A stretch of 31,713 nucleotides of DNA from JACCUZ01 sp038246575 (GTDB lineage: Bacteria; Actinomycetota; Actinomycetes; JACCUZ01). This document shows positions 26,196 to 31,713 of this stretch, piece by piece; the first letter of the stretch is position 1, and every line of letters begins with the position of its first letter. The DNA lies in assembly GCA_038246575.1 (NCBI GenBank), contig JBBRVU010000028.1, forward strand, positions 1 through 31,713, given 5' to 3'. The notes below the pieces were generated by a model. It did not search any database and was not told the origin of the DNA. It was given only the letters and a program-made list of their open reading frames with translations. Made by a program: the position numbers and the translations under genes.

Positions 26196-27223
26196 GTCGC
26201 CCCGACGGCACTCTCGGGTGTCGGCGGACGACAGGCGACAACGTCCGGCCCTGTCAGCTCCCAGCGACCGGCGGCCCAGGGGACGACGAAGGCCGAGCCC
26301 GAACCCACCTCGAGCGCGGCGCCCTTTTCCGTCGTGAGCCGGCCGTTGCCGGTCAGCACCAGGCAGACCGCGAATCCGGCATCGACCGCGCCACCGCCCG
26401 GCAACAGATCCGCGCGGAAGTAGCCGTCGGCCCGGTCGCTGAGCATGCTTCGAGCCTGACCGGCGGTGAGCCCGCTGTCCCGGACGAGCGCGTCGCCCTC
26501 GTCCGGCGCGAGGGGGTCCAGCCGCAGGGCCTCGAGGACGGTAGGGAAGCCCAGACCGAGATGGCCGTCCTGCTCACCGTCGACGGCGAAGCCGTCCCAC
26601 TCGAGCAGCGCCGAGAGGTCCGTGGGCTCCTGCAGCTCGAGGACGAACACCCCGGCGTCGATGGCGTGGGGCAGTCCGGCCGGCACGAGGACGGTCTCGC
26701 CCGCGCGGACACTGCGGCGGTGCAGCGAGGCGAGCAGGGTGGCGCTGTCGCGACGCGTCACCAGGTCGAGGACCTGGGCCTTGGTCATGCGCTCGGCGAA
26801 GCCCAGTCCGACCCCTGCTCCCACGGGTGCGTCGAGCACGATCCAGGCCTCGGTCTTGCCGTGGTCGAGCGCGAGATGGCGCCGGGCGAAAGCCTTGTCC
26901 GGGTGGAAGTGGACCGGCAGCCGCTGATCCGGGTCGAGCAGCTTGACGAGCAGCTCGCTGCTCGCGCCGAATGCGGCCAGGTGCGCGGGTCCCAGCCAGG
27001 CCAGCGGATCGGCGTCGACCGCATCGCGCAGCAGCCGGCCGTCGGGGAGGACGGACAGGCCTGATGTCTGCTCACCGAAGCGGGTCACCGTCGACCCGAT
27101 CCACTCCTCGGGCCGCATGGGCCCACCCGGGCCACCGCGAAGTGCGCCGATCCGGTCGCCACCGCGGTAGAAGTGCGGGAACTGGTTCGGCGGCAGCAGC
27201 ACCGGCCCCACGGTCTCGATCAT
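26192..27223 (-). CDS. mannose-6-phosphate isomerase (ManA, class I)-like protein
   Basis: Cupin-type metalloenzyme that interconverts an aldose phosphate and a ketose phosphate. 343 residues. The metal ligands can be placed: His105 and His107 in LPVHFHPDK, Glu125 in HGKTEAW, and His186 in GLPHAID. These match the Q/H-x-H, E and H set of class I isomerases. It is less similar to housekeeping ManA in the flanking parts, so the natural substrate may be another hexose. ATG at 27223 follows GGAGG closely and overlaps the PfkB stop in an ATGA. Between two sugar kinases, it probably isomerises the phosphorylated intermediate. Confidence 0.85.
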   Translation of the reverse strand: MIETVGPVLLPPNQFPHFYRGGDRIGALRGGPGGPMRPEEWIGSTVTRFGEQTSGLSVLPDGRLLRDAVDADPLAWLGPAHLAAFGASSELLVKLLDPDQRLPVHFHPDKAFARRHLALDHGKTEAWIVLDAPVGAGVGLGFAERMTKAQVLDLVTRRDSATLLASLHRRSVRAGETVLVPAGLPHAIDAGVFVLELQEPTDLSALLEWDGFAVDGEQDGHLGLGFPTVLEALRLDPLAPDEGDALVRDSGLTAGQARSMLSDRADGYFRADLLPGGGAVDAGFAVCLVLTGNGRLTTEKGAALEVGSGSAFVVPWAAGRWELTGPDVVACRPPTPESAVGAT

Positions 27224-28221
27224 GACCTCACCTCCGCGCTCGTCGCCTCGGCAACAGCCTGCAGCAACGAGGCCACCGCTCCGGCGTCGACCTCTGCCGG
27301 TCGCGCCCGGCGGACGCTGTCCGTCGCACTGGCGATCCCGTGGCGGACGGCCTCGACGAGGGACTCCCCGCGCTCCAGCGCCACCACCACGCCAGCGACG
27401 AGGGCGTCGCCGGCCCCGATCGGGTTGACGGCCGCCACCTTCGGCGCGTTGAACCACCAGGACGAACGGTCGCCGCGGAGCGCAGCACCGTGGCGACCTC
27501 CGCTGACCAACGCGGCCTGCGCGCCGGCTGCCACCAGCGCCTCGGCCGCCGCCACGCATCGTTCGGGCACGTCGGGCTCCTGTTCGTCGACGGACTCTGC
27601 CTCCGCGTCGGCCGCCGGGCCAACATCGCCGGTCAGCGACCGAACCACCGCCTCCGCCTCCGCGAGGTTGGGCTTTACCAGGCCCGGCCCCGCCTGGATC
27701 GCAGCGGAGAGCACCGGCCCGGTCGCGTCCACGACTGTGGTGGCGCCGCAGGCCGCAGCGCGCCGCGCGACATCCGCGTAGAGGTCCACCGGCGCACCGG
27801 GCGGCAGGCTGCCGGAGGCGACGACGACGTGCGGCCGCAGGTCGAGGAGAAGTCGTTCGTAGGCCGCCAGGAACGCTGCGACCTCGGACCGGTCGACGAC
27901 CGGGCCGGGTTCGTTGATCACAGTGGTCCGACCGCTGGCTTCCAGCACGATCGTGGCCGTCCGCAGCTCGCCGGTGCTCGGCACCACCACGACAGGCAGC
28001 CCCGTCGCCGCCAGGGTCTCGGCCAGGCGAGCGCCCTCCGCACCGGGGCAGTTGGCCACCAAGGTGGGTCGACCGCCGAGGGCGAGGGCCGCCCGCGCGA
28101 CGTTGACCGGCTTGCCGCCGGGCGCAGTCTCCACCTCGTGCGCCCGCAGGACGGCGCCGGGCAGGAGGGAGGTGAGCCGCACAGTGCGGTCCTGGGTCAG
28201 GTTGAGCCCCAGGATGAGCAA
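27220..28221 (-). CDS. PfkB-family hexose kinase, 1-phosphofructokinase/LacC-like
   Basis: 333 residues. N-terminal substrate region PGGKPVNVARAAL at 35-46, SGSLPPG at 136-142, and C-terminal NPIGAGDALVAG with catalytic Asp272. The PGGKPVNVA motif is that of the 1-phosphofructokinase/tagatose-6-phosphate kinase branch, which phosphorylates a ketose phosphate to a bisphosphate. An acidic insert (about 198-221) is unusual for the family. The start is TTG at 28221, eight bases after GAGAGG. It heads the three-gene unit with the isomerase and FGGY kinase, and is divergent from the aldolase that could use its product. Confidence 0.88.
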   Translation of the reverse strand: MLILGLNLTQDRTVRLTSLLPGAVLRAHEVETAPGGKPVNVARAALALGGRPTLVANCPGAEGARLAETLAATGLPVVVVPSTGELRTATIVLEASGRTTVINEPGPVVDRSEVAAFLAAYERLLLDLRPHVVVASGSLPPGAPVDLYADVARRAAACGATTVVDATGPVLSAAIQAGPGLVKPNLAEAEAVVRSLTGDVGPAADAEAESVDEQEPDVPERCVAAAEALVAAGAQAALVSGGRHGAALRGDRSSWWFNAPKVAAVNPIGAGDALVAGVVVALERGESLVEAVRHGIASATDSVRRARPAEVDAGAVASLLQAVAEATSAEVRS

Positions 28222-28316
28222 CGTCTGCGCCTCTCGCTACCCCGTTGGCTGTCGCGCGGAACGGTAGGCGGGGCCGTAGCCTGCGTCAACGACTCGCCGT
28301 CCCACCAGGAGGATTC
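28222..28316. promoter_or_regulatory. divergent promoter region between kinase and aldolase units
   Basis: 95 bases shared by the two catabolic units. No good copy of the TGACAACGTTGTCA operator is present. CTACCCCGTT and AACGGTAG form an imperfect inverted repeat in the middle. AGGAGG at 28307-28312 is the aldolase ribosome binding site. No -35/-10 pair stands out. Confidence 0.35.
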
Positions 28317-29156
28317 GTGTCCGACGTCCGCATCCGCATGTCCCGCCTGTTCGACCCCAGGTCCGGGCGCTGCTTCGACATCGCCGTGGACCACGGCTTC
28401 TTCGGGGAGGCATCGTTCCTGGCCGGCATCGAGGACCTGCGGTCAGCCGTGCGCACGCTGGCCGCGGCGGGGCCGGACGCGATCCAGCTCACCCAGGGCC
28501 AGGCCCGGCTGCTGCAGGAGATCCCGGGTCGGGGACGACCGGCGCTCGTGCTGCGGACCGACGTCGCGAACGTCTACGGCCAGCAGCTCCCCGACCGGCT
28601 CTTCAGCAGGTTGATCCCGGAGCCTGGGCTGACCGGTGTCCGACTCGACGCGGCGTGCGTGGTCGTCAACCTCTTCGACCTGCCGGGGCGGCCCGAAGTG
28701 CGCGAAGCCTGTCTCGTCAACGTCCTCACGGCGAAGGCTGACTGCGAGCGCTACGGCATGCCGCTGATGGTTGAGCCACTGGTGATGAAGGACGCGACGG
28801 CCGGGGGCTACACCTCTGACGGTGAGACGGCGAAGGTCGTCCCGCTCGTCCGCCAGGCCGTCGAGCTCGGCGCCGACATCATCAAGGCCGATCCCACGGA
28901 CGTGGTGGCCGACTATCACCTCGTGGTGCAGGCTGCCGGCACGATTCCGGTGCTCGTACGCGGTGGCGGCCGCGTCAGCGATGACGAGCTGCTGCGCCGG
29001 ACCGCTGCCGTCCTCGAGCAGGGCGCAGCAGGGATCGTCTACGGCCGCAACGTGATCCAGCACGCCGACCCGGCCGGCCTGACCCGCGCCTTGATGGCGA
29101 TGCTGCACGAGTCGGCGACGGTCGACGAGGCCCGGACGATGCTCGGCGCCTCATGA
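28317..29156 (+). CDS. class I aldolase, DeoC/LacD (DhnA-like) family
   Basis: Schiff-base aldolase, probably cleaving a sugar mono- or bisphosphate to three-carbon pieces. 279 residues forming a TIM barrel. CFDIAVDHGFFGE with Asp25-His26 is at the N-terminal strand, and PLMVEPLVMKD is mid-barrel. The Schiff-base candidate is Lys190 in GADIIKADPT. Phosphate-binding loops are LVRGGGRVSD and GIVYGRNVIQH. AGGAGG four bases before GTG at 28317 sets the start. The next gene overlaps in an ATGA. Relatives occur in inositol and ketose-phosphate clusters, so the exact substrate is open. Confidence 0.85.
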   Translation: MSDVRIRMSRLFDPRSGRCFDIAVDHGFFGEASFLAGIEDLRSAVRTLAAAGPDAIQLTQGQARLLQEIPGRGRPALVLRTDVANVYGQQLPDRLFSRLIPEPGLTGVRLDAACVVVNLFDLPGRPEVREACLVNVLTAKADCERYGMPLMVEPLVMKDATAGGYTSDGETAKVVPLVRQAVELGADIIKADPTDVVADYHLVVQAAGTIPVLVRGGGRVSDDELLRRTAAVLEQGAAGIVYGRNVIQHADPAGLTRALMAMLHESATVDEARTMLGAS

Positions 29157-30283
29157 GCGCGCCGGTCCGCATCGGCGTCGTCGGCGGCGGCCTCATGGGC
29201 AAGGAGCTGCTAGCCCTGACCCGGCGCTGGGACGCACTCGCCGGCCACCCCGTACGCCCCGAGGTCGTCGCACTGGCCGATCCGTCGGCTGGGGTCCAGC
29301 AGTGGTGGCGCGGCGTGGGCGTGGATCTCGTCACCGACGACTACCGACGGTTGCTCGACGACCCGGGCATCGACGTGCTCTACCTCGCGGTCCCCCACGA
29401 CTTGCACGAGTCGCTGTACCTGGACGCGCTCGCGGCCGGCAAGGACTTCCTCGGCGAGAAGCCCTTCGGCATCGACCTGGCCGCCGCACAGCGCATCGTC
29501 GCCGCGGTCGACGCCTCGTCGACCTTCGTGCGTGTCTCGAGCGAGCTGCCGTTCTTCCCCGGGGCACAGCGCGCCGCCGCCCTCGTGCGCGACGGGTTGC
29601 TCGGCGAGGTCCTGGAGGTGCGGTCCGGGCTTCTGCACTCCTCCGACCTGGACCGGGAGAAGCCCATCAACTGGAAGCGTCGTGCGTCGACGTGCGGCGA
29701 GATCGGTGTGATGGGCGACCTCGGCATGCACGCCGCGCACCTTCCCCTGCGACTCGGCTGGTCACCGCGCACGGTGTACGCATTGCTCGACGACGTCGTG
29801 CGCACTCGTCCGGGTCCGGACGGCTCGGACGTCCCCTGCGACACCTGGGACAACGCACTGCTCGCCCTGAGGGTCGACGCTCCGGGCCGCAGGTTCCCGA
29901 TGCTGTGGGAGACCAAGCGCATCGCCCCGGGGCAGAGCAACACCTGGTTCTTCGAGGCGCTCGGCATGGACGGTGGTGTCCGCTTCTCCACGCGCAGCCC
30001 GCAGGTGCTGCAGCGGTTCGGCCTGGTGGACGGCGAGCAGGCGTGGTCGGAGGTGCAGCCAGGGCATCGCAGCGTGTGGCCGACGGTGACGGGCGCCATC
30101 TTCGAGTTCGGTTTCCCCGACGCCCTGCTGCAGATGTGGGCGGCATTCCTGGCCGAGCGGGCCGGCGAGCTCGGCGACCGGTTCGGCTGCGCGACGCCGC
30201 AGGAGGCCCTGGCATCACACCAGGTGTTCGCGGGTGCGCTGCGCTCCCACGAGTCGGGGTCAGCCGTCGAGCTCGGAGGCTGA
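29153..30283 (+). CDS. Gfo/Idh/MocA family oxidoreductase
   Basis: Third dehydrogenase of the locus, 376 residues. Rossmann motif GVVGGGLMG at 8-16, EKP at 102-104 (GEKPFGIDL), and D-x3-H in GDLGMHAAHLPL. The C-terminal half is longer than in the other two and has WETKRIAPGQSNTWFFEALG, which is recognisable in sugar and cyclitol dehydrogenases of unknown substrate. It overlaps the aldolase by four bases (ATGA), so aldolase and dehydrogenase are made together. Its last 24 bases overlap the end of the ribokinase-like gene on the other strand. Confidence 0.9.
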   Translation: MSAPVRIGVVGGGLMGKELLALTRRWDALAGHPVRPEVVALADPSAGVQQWWRGVGVDLVTDDYRRLLDDPGIDVLYLAVPHDLHESLYLDALAAGKDFLGEKPFGIDLAAAQRIVAAVDASSTFVRVSSELPFFPGAQRAAALVRDGLLGEVLEVRSGLLHSSDLDREKPINWKRRASTCGEIGVMGDLGMHAAHLPLRLGWSPRTVYALLDDVVRTRPGPDGSDVPCDTWDNALLALRVDAPGRRFPMLWETKRIAPGQSNTWFFEALGMDGGVRFSTRSPQVLQRFGLVDGEQAWSEVQPGHRSVWPTVTGAIFEFGFPDALLQMWAAFLAERAGELGDRFGCATPQEALASHQVFAGALRSHESGSAVELGG

Positions 30284-31183
30284 GGGCACCGACCTCACCG
30301 CGCCCGCGCGCTGGACGCACAGGGCGGCCGCCGCGTTCGCCCTGTCGAGAGCGACCGGGATCGCTTCCTTGTCGGCGAGGGCCGCGGCCAGGTAGCCGGC
30401 GAAGGTGTCGCCGGCTCCTGTCGTGTCGGTGACGGCCACCGGGCGACCGGGCTGTCGGTGCCGCGCCCCGGTCCGATCGCCGTACACGGCGCCTTCCGGA
30501 CCCAGCGTGATCACGACGGCGGGGACCAGGGCGAGGAGGCGCTCGGTCAGCTGGTCGGCGGAGTCGCCGGCTCCCGGCGCAGTCGGCTCAGTCGGCGCCG
30601 AAGCGCCGGCCGCGACCTGACGGGCCTCGCCCTCGTTGACGACGAGTACGTCCACGCAGGTGAGCAGGGCGGGGTCGAGGGTGGCCGCGGGCGCCGCGTT
30701 GAGGACCACCAGGACGCTCGCGTCCTTCGCGACCCGCGCTGCGGCGGCGACGGTCGCCTGGGGCACCTCGAGCTGCATCAGCAGGACGTCGGCGCCCTCG
30801 ATCGCTGTCACCTCGACGGGCGTGAGATCGGTCAGCTCACCGTTCGCGCCCGGAGAGACCACGATGGCGTTCTCACCAGCCGCGTCGACCATCACCACGG
30901 CCAGCCCGGTGGGCGCACCCGTCGTCCGTACGACCCCCTCGATCCCGTCGCCGGCAAGCACCCGCCGCAGCTGGACGCCCTCGGGGTCCGCGCCGAGCGC
31001 TCCCACGAAACGGGTCCGAGCCCCAGCCCGCGCCGCCGCGACGGCCTGGTTGAGGCCCTTGCCCCCGGCGCCGCCGCCGCGCGGTCCGGCGAGCAGGGTC
31101 TCCCCCGCCCGAGGAAACCGATCCACGCCGAGCACCAGGTCGGCGTTCGCACTGCCGAGCACCGTGACGCTGGAGCGGCTCAC
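30260..31183 (-). CDS. ribokinase-like PfkB-family sugar kinase
   Basis: 307 residues. GSANADLVLGVDRFPRAGET is the ribokinase N-terminus. GGGAGGKGLNQAVAAARAG from 36 is the substrate/phosphate motif, VVNEGEA is conserved, and DTTGAGDTFAG carries catalytic Asp259. It is close to true ribokinase, so ribose or another free sugar is the likely substrate. An Ala/Pro/Thr-rich insert sits at about 191-205. GTG at 31183 overlaps the stop of the zinc ribbon gene (GTGA). It converges on the third dehydrogenase with a 24-bp overlap. Whether it belongs to the sugar locus or to the zinc ribbon unit is uncertain. Confidence 0.9.
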   Translation of the reverse strand: MSRSSVTVLGSANADLVLGVDRFPRAGETLLAGPRGGGAGGKGLNQAVAAARAGARTRFVGALGADPEGVQLRRVLAGDGIEGVVRTTGAPTGLAVVMVDAAGENAIVVSPGANGELTDLTPVEVTAIEGADVLLMQLEVPQATVAAAARVAKDASVLVVLNAAPAATLDPALLTCVDVLVVNEGEARQVAAGASAPTEPTAPGAGDSADQLTERLLALVPAVVITLGPEGAVYGDRTGARHRQPGRPVAVTDTTGAGDTFAGYLAAALADKEAIPVALDRANAAAALCVQRAGAVRSVPSASELDG

Positions 31184-31434
31184 CGCGTTCGCGGCACGGC
31201 ACCGTCAGCGGCAGCAGCCGGAGCAGCGCCGGCGTCTGCGAGCAGCCTGGCGGCCCGCTCGTCCAGGCGCACCGTGCCGGCCACGCCGCAGGTCCGGCAG
31301 CGGAACGTGGCCGTGTCCCGAGCGTCAGGGGCTCCAGGTCCGGCCATGACCACCCCGACCTCCGACGCCGGCATCTCGACGCTGCCACACCGTTCGCACT
31401 CCACCCGTACCCGGGCGTCCACGCGGTCGGCCAT
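31180..31434 (-). CDS. small zinc ribbon protein
   Basis: 84 residues with two knuckles, CERC (Cys13, Cys16) and CRTC (Cys46, Cys49), which together would bind one zinc. The segment between them is variable and the C-terminal third is Ala-rich and flexible. There is no recognised family beyond the ribbon; it could bind nucleic acid or protein. ATG at 31434 starts MADRVDARVRVEC. It overlaps the ribokinase-like gene by four bases. Confidence 0.75.
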   Translation of the reverse strand: MADRVDARVRVECERCGSVEMPASEVGVVMAGPGAPDARDTATFRCRTCGVAGTVRLDERAARLLADAGAAPAAAADGAVPRTR

Positions 31435-31475
31435 CCGAGCATTGAAGCACCATCGAACTCCGACAGCGGCGTTCT

Positions 31476-31520
31476 GTCGCCATCCGGGCCTGGATCAGGC
31501 CGGCGCCCGCCGATGGCGAC
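31476..31520 (-). terminator. inverted repeat at the end of the edge gene, candidate terminator
   Basis: GTCGCCATC (31476-31484) and GATGGCGAC (31512-31520) pair perfectly, and CGGGC/GCCCG can extend the stem inward with a bulge. It spans the stop codon of the truncated gene at the window edge and precedes the zinc ribbon gene. No T-run follows. Confidence 0.45.
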
Positions 31521-31713
31521 CCCGGTGGTTCGCCTGGGCACGACGGTGGCCGAGCAAGGAGAGGACAGGAAGCACTCCCAGCGAGAACAGGGCCAGGGCA
31601 AGGGCTGCTCGCCCGCCCGTCCACCCCGCCGCACGTCGGGACTCGGCGACCGGGCGACCGTCAGCCACAGGTGACCCGACGTCGCCATCCGAGGGGTCCC
31701 TGCGCGCGATGTC
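31495..31713 (-). CDS. 3' end of an unidentified membrane protein gene (cut by window edge)
   Basis: 72 residues up to a TGA. The frame is open to the edge. A polar Asp/Arg-rich stretch (DIARRDPSDGDVGS, ADGRPVAESRRAAGW) is followed by one hydrophobic helix (RAALALALFSLGVLPVLSLLG) and a basic tail rich in Arg and His (HRRAQANHRGRHRRAPA). This looks like a C-terminal membrane anchor with an arginine-rich cytosolic end. The family cannot be told from this piece. Coding character is supported by composition only. Confidence 0.55.
   Translation of the reverse strand, partial: DIARRDPSDGDVGSPVADGRPVAESRRAAGWTGGRAALALALFSLGVLPVLSLLGHRRAQANHRGRHRRAPA

Noticed and set aside
24858..26423. 521-codon plus-strand frame opposite the FGGY kinase
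   Set aside because: Composition is that of antisense high-GC DNA, and the kinase motifs are on the minus strand.

Overview
This is high-GC actinobacterial DNA. The evidence is strong G/C third-position bias, frequent GTG and TTG starts, and the gene order ftsH - hpt - tilS - zinc metalloprotease - dacB - ppa. That order matches the block known from mycobacteria and other actinomycetes. Two c-di-GMP genes with sigma-28-like promoters suggest a motile or developmentally complex actinomycete (Nocardioides- or Kineosporia-like), but the genus cannot be fixed from this window. I see no rRNA, tRNA, CRISPR array, insertion sequence or phage gene. Genes are packed tightly. The longest gene-free stretch is about 285 bases (16683-16967), where I recognise no gene or clear site.

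Left part (1-6060), housekeeping. It holds the 5' portion of ftsH (cut by the window edge), hpt, tilS, a DUF2342-type zinc metalloprotease, a 47-residue membrane peptide that was easy to miss, dacB, and a divergent ppa. Middle part (6061-16682), envelope and signalling. It holds a seven-helix membrane protein coupled to an NlpC/P60 peptidoglycan hydrolase, a DivIVA-like coiled-coil protein, a CPA1 Na+/H+ antiporter, an amidase, a small lipoprotein, a TPR-like/GGDEF diguanylate cyclase divergent from a membrane GGDEF-EAL protein, and a beta-carbonic anhydrase.

Right part (16968-31183), accessory carbohydrate locus. It carries three Gfo/Idh/MocA dehydrogenases, a GMC flavoprotein with a four-cysteine cluster, and a CUT2 sugar ABC transporter (binding lipoprotein, permease, single-domain ATPase). 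A LacI regulator faces the transporter across a perfect palindromic operator. A tightly overlapping trio follows (PfkB kinase, ManA-like isomerase, FGGY kinase), then a divergent class I aldolase plus dehydrogenase pair, a ribokinase-like enzyme and a small zinc ribbon protein. Kinase, isomerase, second kinase and aldolase together look like a self-contained upper glycolysis for an unknown sugar or cyclitol. The ring-opening enzymes of myo-inositol breakdown and the epimerases of known hexose pathways are absent. This locus is the best candidate for something undescribed.

The window ends in the 3' end of an unidentified membrane protein gene.
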